The notes beneath the pieces are model-generated. The model made no database searches. It was not told the DNA's origin and saw only the letters and a program-made list of their open reading frames with translations. A DNA stretch of 64,000 bases from Topomyia yanbarensis. Taxonomy: Eukaryota; Arthropoda; Insecta; Diptera; Culicidae. Positions 1 through 13,090 of the stretch are shown here, piece after piece. The position numbers were made by a program, and so were the translations under genes. The stretch spans positions 249,143,709-249,207,708 of the forward strand of contig NC_080672.1 in NCBI RefSeq assembly GCF_030247195.1, in the 5' to 3' direction. Each line of letters starts with the position of its first letter. Position 1 is the stretch's first letter.

Positions 1-1240
1 ACGGAAGTTCCCCACTGCGATTAACCGAATAGGTGATCGAAGCTAAACGGCTCGAATGTATGCTCTATTGTATCATTTTGTCATAACTTGTCCTGGACAA
101 TATATAATCATTTTTATACAAAGACATACCTTAAGTACCACCATTAAAGCTGAAATAGATTGTTAAAATCATGTAAATGGAACAAGTAAATGGAAATTTC
201 AACAAAAGAAATATCTCGTGATCTCGATCTTGTACAGGGTATCTATCTTCGGAAAACCTGTTCGGAAGATCAAGAGCTGTGAAAGACCAAATAGTTTTCA
301 ACTCTACCACTAGGTTGTGCCAGTGATCATGCTATTTTTTTAGTTCAATGTATATCAAGACCGAATAAGTCTCCCTACGATATAACGCTTTGATGCAGTC
401 TCGTGGGGCAGAAGGAAGGAAGAAAAGTAAGGACTGTTTTAAGTGGTTATGCACGAAAGTGAGTCACAGCCAGCGTCAATGCACTTTTGAAACTTTTCAA
501 CTTTACTGTAATAAACACACATATAGACATTTTCACATCTCGACGAACTGAATCTAGTGGTATATGACACTCGACACTCCGGGTCTAGCTTGACAAGTCG
601 AGTTTCAAAGTGATTGCATTCCTTATATGAAAAAGGCAAATATGAAATGATGATTCCTATACGTTTCATAAATCCATACGATTGCACAACAAGATGAGGG
701 AAAATGCAAGTATTTTGAAGATGTACACGGAACAGAGCCAAATGACTATCATGTACCTAACAAACAAATCTACAAGTTTTCAAACACAAACAATAAACCA
801 AACCTGCCGTTTCCACTAGAGCTCGAAAAATTATAGTATGCACAGAATGTACGTTCGCCAGTTCGCCAGTCCATATGTAAAATGTTACAATCCTGTTTCT
901 GTACATTGTTATCAAGCAGGGTCATCTTTGACCAATTTTCATGCTTTTTGTGTAAAGTCGGTCCATGTGCCACTACAACGGTACGGAAACTATCCAAGCA
1001 ACCAAAAGTTTGGATAATACCTAAAAGTACTCCTAAAGGTTCATATTAAGTTCTCAGTGATCATTCAAGCTTTTATTGGGAATTTTCGAAACAGATTAAA
1101 CCGCTATTAGAAATTGTACTGTTCGGAAATTTATTTAAAACGAAAAACTTAACCATCGCTTTCTTATATGAACTTACATCTGTGTATCTTATATGAACTT
1201 ACATCTGTGTATCAGAGACATAGAAGATAGGGTGGACAAG
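1..1240. other. Unassigned non-coding sequence
   Basis: AT-rich sequence with no convincing gene. Short open frames at 439-741 (minus) and 770-997 (minus) have no recognisable domain, and I take them as chance. The only clear structure is a 25 bp unit starting TCTTATATGAACTTAC, present twice in tandem at 1162-1211. Confidence 0.5.
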
Positions 1241-1559
1241 GCTTACAGGGGGGGGGGTGGTTGGGCGAGATAAAAACTCAGTTTCCGGCATCGGGAATCA
1301 ACGGCCAGGATTACAGATTCGAACGGATGCATCATGTATTGGGACGTCGGGCGGGTTTCCTCGAGCCGGCAGGGGTTCCTCCAGACGATTTCGTAGTACG
1401 GTTCATATACGGATAGGAAACACACAGCGTTGCGCGTGTGATGTTGTACTGTAGGTCTCGTGTTGTTGGGTCATTCGACAGATGTTTTGTCTCGTCTTGG
1501 AGTGGTATCAGATCATCGTTGGGGTACGGTAGGCGGAAGAGGGCACTTCTGGGAATGAT

Positions 1560-4500
1560 AAGAGAAAAGATAAGGGCATTTAAATTTGGATATTGATGAT
1601 TTTTAGGTACGTGTATATAAAGGACATGTAGAGAATATCGCGACTTGCTAGTACATCTCGAACCGGGACATTGGATGATCTTCCTCGGGCCCGAAGGGAA
1701 TCGAATAGCTCAGATCTGGCAGAACAGTACTCGGCGCATGCCTAGACAATATGTTCGTTCTCGTGATAACCATTGCCACAAGCGCAGATACCACTATCCG
1801 CGAGCCCAATACGCCGTAGATGAGCGTCCAGTGTGTAATGATTAGACATGAGCCGAGACATCACGCGAATGAAATCCTGATCCATATCCATCCCCCTGAA
1901 CCAAGGTTTCGTTGATACCTTAGGGATTATCGAAAGTAGTCACCTTCCCAGTTCACCATTGCTCCGTGCAGTTTGCCTTTCGAGGGTTCTCTGATGAGTG
2001 ATACTGTTGAATTCGCTGAATTTAATTGGTCTTTCATATATGTCACCTTGTAAAGCGCCCGCCTTAGCTAAAGAATCCGCTTCTTCATTACCTGGAATGG
2101 AGCAATGCGAGGGAACCCAAACTAAGATAATCTTGTACGATCTTACAGACAAAGCACGCAGGCGCTCCCAGATTTTCCCCAGAAAATATGGAATGTGCTT
2201 TCTAGGTTTCATTGAACGGAGAGCCACGATTGAGCTGAGGCTATCCGAGACAATAAAGTAATGATCGGTGGGCAAAGTATCAATGATACCAAGGGTATAC
2301 TGAATAGCAGCAAGTTCTGCGAAGTAAACTGAAGCAGGATCATTGAGTTTGAATGAGGCGGTGAGGTTTTGATTGAATATACCGAAGCCAGTGGAGCCGT
2401 CGAGGCTTGACCCGTCGGTGTAAAACATCTTATTACAGTCGACTTCTCGAACTTTACTATGAATGATGCTTGGGATCACTTGCGGACGTATGTGATCCGT
2501 GATTCCACGAATCTCATCTTTCATGGATGTGTCGAAGAATACAGTTGAATCAGAAGCATGAAAGAGATTGACACGGTTGGGATAGTATGAAGAAGGGTTG
2601 ATATATTGTACCATGTGATCGAAGTACAAGGACATAAATCGGGTTTGAGAATTGAGCTCGACAAGCCTTTCGAAATTTTCAATTCCTAACGGGTTCAAGA
2701 TATCGCATCGGATGAGCAATCGATATGAGAGGTCCCAAAATCGATTTTTCAGCGGAAGAACGCCCGCCAGCACTTCTAAACTCATCGTATGTGTCGAGTG
2801 CATGCAATCCAAGGCAATACGCAAACAACAATATTAGATTCGCTCTAGTTTGATGAAATGTATGTTCGCAGCGGAGCGGAAACAGAAACTCCCGTACTCC
2901 ATCACCGACAATATCGTTGTTTGGTATAGCATGATCAGGTCTCCTGGTTTGGCACCCCACCATGTTCCAGTTATTGTACGGAGAAAGTTAATCCTTTGGT
3001 GGCACTTCTGTTTAAGATATCTAATGTAACATCCCCAGGTTCCTTTAGAGTCGAACCAGACCCCTAGATATTTGAAAGTTGAAACCTAAGCAATAGTTTG
3101 ACCCAATAATTGAAGCTGTAGTTGCGCTGGTTCACGCTTCCTTGAAAATACGACTAGCTCAGTTTTCTCCGTGGAGAACTCGATACCCAGCTGGAGGGCT
3201 CAAGCAGACAAATTGTCCAAGGCATCTTGCAATGGTCCTTGCAGATCGACGGCTTTGGGACCTGTAATAGAGACCACACCGTCATCTGCAAGCTGCCTTA
3301 GCGTGCAGGAATTGAAAAGACATTTGTCAATGTCATTCACGTAAAAGTTATAGAGAAGGGGGCTTAGACATGAGCCCTGTGGAAGACCCATATAGCTAAT
3401 TCGTGATGTCGATAAGTCACCATGCGAGAAATGCATATGTTTTTCAGACAGCAAGTTTAGCAAAAAGTTGTTTAGAGCCGGTGAAAGACCATGCTGGTGC
3501 AGCTTCTCAGAAAGAATTTGGATAGAAACTGAATCAAAAGCCCACTTTATATCTAGGAAAACTGATACCATCTGCTCTTTGCTGGCATAAGCCATTTGAA
3601 TTTCTGTTGGGAGCAACGCAAGACAATCGTTCGTCCCTTTGCCTTTGCGAAAACGAAATTGTGTATCTGACAGTAAGCTATTAGCTTCAGCCCAATTGTC
3701 GAGGCGAAACAAGATCATTTTCTCGAACAACTTTTGGATACAGGACAGCATCGCTATCGGTCGATACGAGTTGGGGTCAGAGGCTGGTTTTCCTGGTTTT
3801 TGAATGGCGATGACCTCCATTGCCTCCAGTCATGAGGGACAATATTACCCTCAAGAAACTTATTAAATAGCGTCTCTTGGCAGAGTCTGGCAGATTCTTT
3901 AACAAGTTAAATTTGATTCTGTCTGGCCCAGGAGCTTTATTGTTACATGACAAGAGAGCAAGTGAGAACTCCATCATCGAAAACGGTGTTTCGTTCGCGT
4001 TATCGTGAGGGGACGCTGCGCGGTAGATCTTCTGTGCCGGGGCGGAATCCGGACAAACCTTCTTGGCTAAATCAAATATCCAACGGTTTGAATATTCCAC
4101 GCTCTCGTTAGTGCTGTTTCGGTTTCGTAAGCGCCGGGCCGTACTTCAAAGAGTGCTCCTCTAGGTTTTTCTCTCGTTAGTCCGTCGACGAACCGGCGCC
4201 AGTAGCTACGTTTTTTACCTTTCATCAAACTCTTCATGAGCGTTTCCGCTATCGGTAGCTAGCTGGCAGCCCGTCGTCCCGGAAGGTCTTATACGCAGCG
4301 GCCTTCTCCGCGTACACGTCTGAGCACTCTTTGTCCTAACATGGATTGGGAGGACGCCTGCGTGATTTCGCGTCTGGTACGCGTTTAGTCTGAGCTTGAA
4401 TCGCGGTATCCAGAATCAAGCCACCCAGGAACCCGTACTCTTCCTCCGGAGGAAGCTCTTGGGTGCACTCGATTTTGTCGGATATCGCGGACGCGTAGCT

Positions 4501-4995
4501 CTTCCAATGAATTTTTCGTGTGAGATCATACGAGACATTGATTGTATTCGGTGGCCCTGACCCGTTAGCAATATTAATTACGATTGGCAGATGGTCGCTG
4601 CCGTGAGGATCAGAGACTACCTTCCACATGCAATTTAACCTCAGCGATTTCGAGCAGAGCGACAGGTCTAAGGTGCTTGGACGTGCTGGATGGGTAGGAA
4701 TCCGTGTCATTTCACCCGTATTCAAAATAGTCATTTTGAAGTTGTCGCAAAACACATGGAGTAGGGTGGATCGATTATCGTCATGAAGGCAACCCCATGC
4801 CGTTCCGTGGTAGTTGAAGTCACCTAAAACTAGCCTCGGTACGGGGAGGAGTTCCGTAATATCGCAAAGCCGTCGGTGGCTAACTGAGGCTCTAGGGGGG
4901 ATGTAGGTGTAAGCAATGTCTTTAATTCTGGTTTGGCAAGCGACAACTTCAATGCCTGGTGTCGAGGGGAGGTCGATTCGATTGAAAGAATAGCA
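1560..4995 (-). pseudogene. LINE ORF2, 3' part: endonuclease C-half, reverse transcriptase, RNase H
   Basis: Read on the minus strand, 4995-4336 gives the second half of an APE-type endonuclease: YIPP, GDFNYHG and SDHLPIVI are visible. A frameshifted stretch around 4100-3777 carries NNKAPGPD, the usual lead-in to the RT. RT core is at 3820-3200: YRPI, the FRKGKGTND block, a D in FLDIKWAFD, GLPQGSCLSPLLYNFYVND, and LADD in place of the usual YADD. RNase H is at 2480-1990, with FYTDGSS, the E of FAELAAI, the D of VSDSLSS and WVPSH...GNEEAD, so its acidic residues survive. A C-terminal CxC...H-type motif lies at about 1790-1740. Several frameshifts and stops interrupt it. Confidence 0.85.
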
Positions 4996-5549
4996 CTTTT
5001 TGCATTTTTGTTACTAATTGGTATTACAGATATTCAAAAAATACTAAAAGTGAGAATCTAATGAACAATCTCATTGTCTACAACTTCGTAGAATGCTATA
5101 AATCGATGTAAAATCACCCGAGAAAGTTATTAAAATTTTATCAGTTTTTAGGCGTGCGCCTATGTATTAAGAAGTCGATTAACAAGGGCTTACAAAAAAA
5201 AATGTTGGGTTTAAATGAACAGTAAATTCAGATAAATTTGTATACAAAGTCCTATTCTCAGCAGAAAAAATTTATTTTCAGATTTCTTCAGGTGTTGGGC
5301 GAAAATGACGCTTTATGAACAAGGAGGTGTGGAAAGGTGTTGATCAAATTTATTCGATAATCTTACACCTTTTCTACATGTTGATTAATGAAGTAACGGA
5401 TTTTATCATGCCTTTTTCATTTCTTTTCTCGCTAGCTAATGCTAATGTAAACTAGAATGTAAACTAGAATGACCCTTCTTCCTGATCCTATCCTGCCTGG
5501 TAAAATACTATTGGCTTAAATTCAAAGCTTTATATTTGAATGAACTAAA

Positions 5550-7417
5550 GTACACTGAAGTTTTTTTATGCGGGGGATACGTACCGCATAAAAAAATCCG
5601 CATAAAAAAAACCGCATAACTTTGAAAATCCGCATAAAAAAAACCGCATAACTTTGAAAATCCGCATAACATAAAACCGCATAACTTTGAAAATCCGCAT
5701 AAGAAAACTGCATAATTTTGAAAATCCGCATAAAAAACACACAAGGTGTGAAATATTTTTCAATATTAAGCGCCATAGTACTCAAGGAAGAGCAAGGATT
5801 TGAAGTAAGAAAGTTTAGAGAAAAGCGTGGAGTAGGGTCATATGAGCAAGCTTAGGGTTCCCCGCCTACTTAACTCTTTTTCTTCTGCAATGCAGAAGTC
5901 AGGATCTTTTGGCATTAAATGCGAATCACCTGAGTCTGCGGCATGTCCAGACAAGCGTAAAGTCACTTAATGACTTATACTGTCGGAACCGTGACTCCTT
6001 GGAATCGCAAGACTGACCTCGGCACCTAACCGACCAGCATCGAGATAACGATTTTGAGAGGAATTTCAACGTCGAAAAATTTCTCCGTCGGAGTAGACTA
6101 GGCCCACTGCCGGGGACTAATTAGAATAGATCGGGAAGTAGCTCCGGCAGATGCTCGTCGGGGAGCCTGTCAGCTGGAAGTCACACTCCACCCAGAATCG
6201 CAGGACCGACCTCGGCATCTGCCCGGGTAGTATCGGTTTCAGAAGATCTTCCACTGCCGGGGAACTCTTCGTTGGAGTAGGAAAGATCCACCGTCGGGGA
6301 CTATACCGAGTAGTCCGTAGCGAATCGCCGGCTTGAATCATGCGCCAGTGAACCGGACGCAATCCTCCACCGGGAATCGCTGGACTGACCTCGGCATATT
6401 GCCGGACTGCATCTAAGGAAGAATAACGTGTCCGTCAACGGTTGCAGGAGACATTCTTCCGTCGGGGAACTCTCCGCCGAGGTAGGCTAGCTCCACCGTT
6501 GGGAACTACGCCGAGTAGCACCGAACGCGATAGACCCTGGTCGTTGGGACACCAGTGAACCGGAAGCCACCCTCCAACTGGAATCGCTGGATCGACCACG
6601 GCATCCAACTGGTCAACGTAGAGAGGAAGGCATGTAGAATATCATGCCGTGCAGGACTGATATGGTGGTTACGAGACAAGCGAAATCTAGCCCGACCAGC
6701 TAGACCTGGAATCAAGTGAAGTGCATTAGCACGCCTCCCCCCAAAGTAGTCATTTCAAATGGAATCCGGGGGATCAGGCAAATGTCGGACTTCTTGGCGA
6801 AGTTTATAGGAATAGGGTTCAGAGTTATCTTCTCTGTTCAGAGTCCCTCACTCTGGCACACGATGCACGAAATCGGTAGTATGGTCTAACTACTGAACGT
6901 GTGCCGGGTTGGCGTAAAAGCTTTAAAAAAAAATACACGCTCAGAGACTTTTTTCCGATCTCGCCGAACTGAGTTGGCGAGGCTCTGCGGGCCTCGGTTA
7001 AAAAGTCGAAATTCCGACCGATTGCTTAAATTTTATTATGATAAAGGTAAAAAGGTATTCAGTCATTTTCTGTTTTTATTTTCACTACATCAAGAATGCT
7101 TCTCATATCCTTAACCCAAAGACTAGTAATTTATAACCTAAAATAAAAATATGAACATTTTATGTCTTTTGTTTAAGCATGTGCACGACAATCTATCTTT
7201 CGATAAAAGTCGCTTCAGGTGATGCCCTAGAAATTAAAAGGAAGCTACATAAAAAGAAACGCCAAACTTTGAAAATTCGCATTAAAAAACCGCATAACTT
7301 TGAAAATCCGCATAAAAAAACCGCATAACTTTGAAAATCCGCATAAAAAACCGCATAACTTTGAAAATCCACATAAAAAAGTCGCATAAAAAACCGCATA
7401 AAAAGACTTCAGTGTAG
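5550..7417. repeat. TIR-bounded element with two CCGCATAA tandem arrays
   Basis: Short inverted termini reading ACACTGAAGT then a T run and ATGCGG lie at 5551 and, on the opposite strand, at 7417, each next to TA. Next to the left terminus is an array (about 5585-5735) and next to the right one another array (about 7255-7410) of a unit of roughly 30 bp made of CCGCATAACTTTGAAAAT plus CCGCATAAAAAA. Both arrays read in the same direction on the + strand, so the middle 1.5 kb may have split one original array. The open frames here (FYADFQSYAVF-like repeats on the minus strand) are translated satellite, not protein. Confidence 0.6.
5990..6720. repeat. Degenerate tandem repeat, period about 180-205 bp
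   Basis: A phrase close to GAATCGCTGGACTGACCTCGG starts at about 6002, 6195, 6374 and 6581, spaced 193, 179 and 207 bp. Between these marks other phrases recur, such as CCGTCGGGGAACTCT and AGTAGGCTAG. GC content is higher than the surroundings. The same phrase appears in the opposite direction near 36015, so this is a dispersed repeat family. Function unknown. Confidence 0.6.
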
Positions 7418-8645
7418 ACAGTTCGAGTCATTGTAATAAACGACGAATTTTGTTGGAACTTTGGGTTGAGAATCCTGTTTGTCTTTATCAACATTGAAAG
7501 AAAGATGATTGAAAGAGAAAAAAAAAGCTCATCGATTTTCGGATCCATGTTTGTTATCTTTTGGGGTAGATTCATTTCATCAGAATTTATAATGCAGATT
7601 TTTGCTTGTCCTCAAATTTTATTTCCAAATCGAACACACTTCACATAATCTTAGAAAAAAGAACAAAACCAAGTTTCATAATTTTCTTTAAGAAGAAATT
7701 CCGGAGTCGTTACTCGTTGAACACGGATCACAACAGAAAACGAACAAGAAAATATCAGGCTGGACCATACATTCAGTCAATTCTCATAGTAATATAAGTC
7801 TGTTTATTGACGATTTCCCTCATAATATGGGATAAGAGCAAAGAAAACATATTATGAAGACAGAGTTGCAAGTTCAGTTCAAAATCTGTAGATATTATAT
7901 TGAAATCGCTATCTTCGTACAATAGACAAAACCTTTATTTCTCATTTACTATTGCGATTTCTGTTCAATGTACAGCGAGTTCCAAAAGTTAACAAACTTA
8001 AACATAAATCTCATCGAATTATTTTTCTATCCTTCATGAAACTGTCAATCAGTATTCTCAATCGAAATCAATTCAAATGAGAATATCTAATCGAGTTTGA
8101 TCAAATATAAAGTTAAAATTTAAGCCAAATATATCCTACAAGATGCAAACGAGCAAAAAGGTTGATTCAAGATTACATAAAGCATACTCAAGAATGAGTG
8201 AAGAAATAAAAAAGAAGAAGCAAATATATCTATGACAGAAAAAAAACTATTTCATTTTGCTGCATTTGGTGTTTTAATTTCGTTCAAATTTTATCTACTC
8301 TTCTCTATATCTCCTTGCTCCTAAAATATCACTTTAATAGCTTTCTCCGGCGTAGTTTTGTAGTTTTCTACAAAGTTGTACACAATGAAATTGTCCATCA
8401 GATTCTCACTTTCGATAATATTTGAATGCCTAAAGTACTACCTAGGGGCAAAAATGTGAACTAGTTTCATTGAAAAACCTTAGTTTTCAAACAAAAAAAA
8501 ACTTTAAAACAAAAAGTTGTTCTAGAGCCCCCGACAGAATATTTTAATTTTACTTTCAAATGAAAAGGAAAGTGATAGAATACATGTTGAAGTTTTAGCG
8601 ATGCCGATTTTTTTCGAATAAAATTGTTCTACCAAACACACAATA

Positions 8646-8762
8646 ATCGCATTTCAAATTATTTAGTAAGATTTTAAACGAATCGATTTTCGGGATAATG
8701 CTTCTGCAATTTCACTGTAGCACAGTGATTAAATCAGTGACCTCGTTCGATGAATTAGCCAT
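8646..8762 (-). pseudogene. LINE ORF2, 5' fragment (start of endonuclease)
   Basis: Minus-strand ORF2 begins with ATG at 8762-8760 and reads MANSSNEVTDLITVLQ, then a TGA at 8714-8712 where the family normally has Trp, then NCRSIIPKIDSFKILLNN. The stretch before a WNCRS motif is the standard opening of an APE endonuclease. The frame runs into unrelated sequence at about 8645, the right edge of the inserted block. ORF2 overlaps the ORF1 tail, as is common in two-ORF LINEs. Confidence 0.75.
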
Positions 8763-10079
8763 CGAAGGATACAAACGCTGAAAGGAGGCCATTTCGCAGT
8801 GAACTGCATCAAGAATGATTTTACTGCGGGGAGAAAGCTTATCAAGATCAAGATGCTTTTAAGGGGGTCAGAAATATTTAAAGCTGTAAGAATACGGTCC
8901 ACAATGCCAGAGAAATTTATTAAGCTAGCGCTGTTTTCTTTCTCTGGCTGAGATATGGGAGCACTTGGAGTTTTTGATGTTCCTGGAAGTGCTGGGAACT
9001 CCTTTTCTGAGCTCAGATTACTGAGACCGGGAGCGACTTGCTTCGTTTTTTCACCAGTACTTCCTCGAGTAGTTATTCTAGGGGGGGGGGGGGGGGCATG
9101 AAGAGACACCTTCTGGCCTTTATGACGAAGCTTGGGAGAGGAGATGTTCCTCCTTTTTCTATTGCTTCTAGGAACAGTAGAAGATGTTCCCTCCTGGGGT
9201 TCATCACAGTCGCCTTCGTCGGTAGACAAGTTGGTATACATGTTCGTAGAGAAAGGTGGCGTAGCTATCTTAAGCATTTCTGCATAAGATCGCTTAGAGC
9301 GTCCCTGAAAGGAACGCTTAAGATTCTCCTCGCACTGTTTGTACGCGTGACATGAAGGGAGATCATGTGGGTTTCCCCCACAGTAGAGACACTTTTCGAC
9401 ATCTCTACCACAGGAATCATCCGTATGATTCCCACCGCATTTCCCACAACGGGCTTTATTGCTACAATGGGGCTGTGTGTCCCAATTGTTTGCAATTAGC
9501 ACAGTTCATGACCGCGGCACAAAAAGGCGAACAGGTAGACGAACCTTGTCAAAGAGGAGGTAGTTGGGTAGAGCAGAACCTGCGAAGGTCACCCGATAAG
9601 AGTCTGAGTTGACGCATGTTTTCTTCCCGTCAGCTGCGACTGATGCTGAATGCAAACGTTTGCACCCTAAGATCTCCACTGGCTTAAGCATGGGGTCTTT
9701 GAAACAGCCAGTCCCACATTTTAGCAGGTCCTCGCAATTCAGACTCCAATCGGAAACGACCCCACTGACTTCAACCCTGTTAGCTGGAATATACACCCTG
9801 TACTCCTTCGTAAAGGGCCCGTAGCCAGCAATATCGTTTGCCTGAGTCAAACTGTTAACAACCACCCGAAGCTTATCAGGGTGAATTTTTGATATTTCTG
9901 TCACGTCCGAATACCGATCCGTCAGAACTTGAGAAATCTGCAACAGATTCAAACACTTTTTATCTTTGGTCCGAAAAATGATTACGAGTGACCGAGTTTG
10001 GATATACTTTGAGCCGGGGAGTCGATTTTGTTTCGATGTCCATCTTACCTTGAGATGAACCGCCGTCAGGGGAAGTCAT
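8729..10079 (-). pseudogene. LINE ORF1 (Gag-like protein with zinc knuckles), frameshifted
   Basis: Minus-strand frame from an ATG at 10079-10077 (MTSPDGGSSQGKMDIETKST) to 8729. A frameshift lies near 9980, and another near 9505 separates the N-terminal 148-residue block (9952-9506) from the C-terminal 257-residue block (9502-8729). The C-terminal block opens with CCHC-type knuckles (CSNKARCGKCGGNHTDDSC), followed by a Ser/Pro/Arg-rich stretch. A run of 16 G at 9081-9096 encodes a poly-proline tract. Such proteins package LINE RNA. It lies directly upstream of ORF2 of the same element. Confidence 0.75.
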
Positions 10080-11384
10080 TTTTGCACAGGCCTATTACCC
10101 AGTGCACGTTAGTAAGACAACCAAGAAGGGGAAACGTAAACTAATACTTAACTTGTGTAGGTAACGGTATCCAGACGGCTTACTAGAAGAACGCTGGTTC
10201 ACTGGTCACTGACCGGCTAACGATACTCAGAAACAGAAACACAAAAGAAGGAAAAAAATACTGAAACCTCGACTATGCGTAGAGTGTGCGAAATAACCTT
10301 GAACGCGGATTAGCACTATTTGTCGGTATAGAGTCTACGGACCGACAACAAAAGACTTCTATCTCGACTGAGTGCTCGATAACGAATGAGCTGCGTATTG
10401 TCTGAAGGCACTGTACTGTTCAGTCGTCCGCCCTATCCTCGAAAACGCTTCAATGGTCCGTTTTCCAATCAAGTAACCTGGTGCATTTCAATCGAACGAG
10501 TGCAGAAACGCTTTGAGCGCATGGTATTAAGAAATCTACCTTAAATAGATGGATGCTCCAGAGCTTGAAAGTAAATTTTCGATCTAAATAGAACATTTCG
10601 AAATACAACACTGCTGCAGCAAAGATTCCATCGTACTTGGTTTGGATCCAACGAGCCGATTGCCGCATGCAATCGGACATTCACCGCAGTGGAAGAGTTT
10701 TTCAAGTTTAATGAGTCGTCTATTCGCTTCGTCCATCAAATTTTCTTCAAAGCCTATTAAATTGCATCGAAACATACTGCAATGACTTATTTTTAATGCT
10801 ATTGCCAAAAAACATTTAATCCGAATTGAACCAGGGAGGGGGGCTGTCCGAATTGGGCCAGAGTGGGGGTAATTTGAACTTATTGCAATCTCTTGGTATA
10901 GAGCGCATGGACGCACTTTGATAAAACATAGCTAAAAGCGATCTGAGAAAAAAATGGGCGCAATCGGTCAGGCTTGTAGAAAAGAGTTTTGCAGATGGGT
11001 TGACAAAGTTTCATTCTATAGCACAATAACTCTTACTAAGTCCGAATTGGCACAGTTCCCCCTACATTAATGGCATTTGTTAATAAAAATATCTCGCTAG
11101 CATAATTTCTTGTTTGTATCGAGCTAAACACGACAAATATTTTTAAAATTCAATCTTATGTTGGTTTTAATAGTATGGGTAAAATATATATGTTATTTTC
11201 CTAAAATTTAATCCGCTTTTAGAAATTAAAAAGGACTCGGATAATAATCACTAGAAAATAACCGTCAAACCAATAATGGTTTGTTTTGGGAGAAAGTAGT
11301 TTTGAGAAGTTTCCAAGCATTTTTTCTTCGTGCACTGCTCGCTAGCATATTTTTTGTGTGATTTGAATTGATTTTTCTCTAGTA
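10080..11384. other. LINE 5' UTR (to about 10450), then unassigned sequence
   Basis: 10080-10450 is upstream of the minus-strand LINE ORF1 and is probably its 5' UTR and internal promoter region; the exact 5' end is not defined. From 10450 to 11384 I recognise nothing, apart from two partial copies of TCCGAATTGG near 10834 and 11039. Confidence 0.4.
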
Positions 11385-12051
11385 GGGTAATACACCCCAC
11401 CGGGGCAAAATGCCCCTCTTTAATTCCCAGAATTCATGAATTTTCTAAAAAGTAAACATGACTGATAACAGTATCGTTTCATGAAATCAACGTAATAAGT
11501 TAACTTGGTATTTTTAATATGTTGCAAAACAATAATATACATAAAAGCTTCAGAAGAGCCATTTTGATGCAATTTCCCACTTTTTCCAATAGTATTACAA
11601 CCAATTAAAAACAGTCAGATTTGATAGAACTATTTCGAGTAGCTTACTAGAATATTATAGTTACAGTCTTAGTTTTTAGCTTGGCTTAAAATTATGTGTG
11701 CGTGTAGCATTATTCATGCATTCACAACAGTTCATCGCCGACAAAAACGCCCCGCCCATTGAGGCATACTCACCGATTGCTGTGGGGCATACCATCCTCT
11801 TGTTGTGGGGCATATTACACTGTAACCGAGGGCATTGTGCCCTGAGTGAAAGAAAAAACTAGAATTTAGAAATCTTTAAAAAAATGTTTAATAATATTTG
11901 AATCAGGATGTTTTTAATAAAAAAAATGAAACGGGTGCTAATTTCTAACTAATATAACAATAAATTAGAGTAGATGGTGCGGAGATCATAGTGTCGAATG
12001 TTGAAATACAGCTATCTTTGCTTAAGGGGGGCGTATTCGACCTGTTTACCC
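11385..12051. mobile_element. TA-flanked MITE-like element
   Basis: The left end reads GGGTAATACACCCCACC and the right end, on the other strand, reads GGGTAAACAGGTCGAATACG. Both are preceded by TA (11383-11384 and 12052-12053). Inside are repeated GGGGCAAAATGCCCC and GGGGCATA phrases. No coding capacity is seen. TA duplication suggests a Tc1/mariner-type origin, but the termini match only in part. Confidence 0.45.
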
Positions 12052-12650
12052 TAGTATGCTTTTAAAGCTACTAACAGAGCCTTTCTATTGAATTGTACTG
12101 TATATTAAATAAGAGGTGTGCGCCGATACGTTGTCGGGCCGCCCCGCGCCTGCACGCTGCTGGTTGCAATTTTTGTAAACACGCCGGCGTGCTGATGTTT
12201 TTTACCTGACATCGAAGGCGCGGCGGCGCACGCCTTTATATTGAATATTGAATGAAACTTTCCGCAAACTCGCCTTAAATTTAAATAATGTAATGCTACG
12301 TAGCACGCAATGCTGCAATAAGTCACTACCAACCATGCCCTTGTCCAACAATTTATACCTTTTATAATCTATTCTTATTCTAATTAAAATTCTGTCAATG
12401 TCGATACTGTTTCCGTTGTTGCATTAGCATGCCTTGTGCATGTTAGACTATGTTATATTATAATACAGCGATTTCAACATTTTTCGTAACACAGACCTCT
12501 TCGAATTCACACTGGGTTGCAACAGACCCCTCCCCGGTCCGTTTCGGATATTTGAAATTCCAGTATGCACCAGGAAAATAAATTCTTCTTGGCGGACCCA
12601 CAACAACTACTTCACGGCCCCAAGGGCCACATTACATTACATTACATTAC
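12052..12650. other. Unassigned sequence with a CG-rich patch
   Basis: 12112-12240 is unusually CG-rich for this window (CGGGCCGCCCCGCGCC, GGCGCGGCGGCGCACGCC) and has partly self-complementary ends, so it may be a short MITE. No gene is supported. Downstream sequence up to the (TA)n tract is unremarkable. Confidence 0.35.
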
Positions 12651-12652
12651 AC

Positions 12653-12880
<228 letters not shown>

Positions 12881-13090
12881 GTGTTATATTATATTAACGT
12901 ATCGTTTGTAATAGTTTTGCTACTTTTTGTGCATTGAATGTTTTTATGTGTGTATTAGCCGTAAAGCCTCTATTTGTATGGTTCACAGCCTTAAATGCAT
13001 GAAACAAACAAATAATCAAATTAATTAAAAATCTCATGCGAACATTGTTGTAGCACCTCATTCACCACGCCGGCAAAAACTGAACCTTAG

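Larger units (their letters stand above)
4997..8645. mobile_element. Composite insertion (MITE-like, inverted-repeat ends) inside the LINE
   Basis: This block separates the two halves of the LINE ORF2. Near its ends are inverted copies of one sequence: 5048-5135 on the + strand matches 8418-8330 on the minus strand (shared AAAGTGAGAATCT, then CATTGT.TACAACTT, then GAGAAAG.TATTAAA). A weaker match extends outwards to about 4999 and 8462; some 180 bp on the right have no left partner, so the left end may be truncated. Inside lie two arrays of a CCGCATAA repeat and a degenerate repeat of about 190 bp, so this is a stack of insertions rather than one element. No transposase-like frame was seen. 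Confidence 0.6.
1250..10450 (-). mobile_element. I-group non-LTR retrotransposon (LINE), degenerate, split by an insertion
   Basis: On the minus strand a two-ORF LINE can be followed: 5' UTR about 10450-10080, ORF1 (Gag-like, zinc knuckles) 10079-8729, then ORF2 starting at 8762 and overlapping the end of ORF1. ORF2 holds an endonuclease, reverse transcriptase and RNase H, and ends in a Cys/His motif near 1700. The order APE endonuclease, RT, RNase H is that of the I/LOA group. ORF2 breaks at about 8645 and resumes at about 4997, so a 3.65 kb block has been inserted and some 40 codons of the endonuclease appear to be missing. Stops and frameshifts in both ORFs show it is dead. The 5' and 3' limits are estimates; no target-site duplication was found. 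Confidence 0.8.

Noticed and set aside
5508..7575. Repeated FYADFQSYAVF-like minus-strand frames and a CRISPR-like look
   Set aside because: The units are contiguous tandem satellite without unique spacers, in a eukaryotic genome.
10584..10916. 110-codon minus-strand frame
   Set aside because: No recognisable motif, and it overlaps the probable LINE upstream boundary; likely chance.
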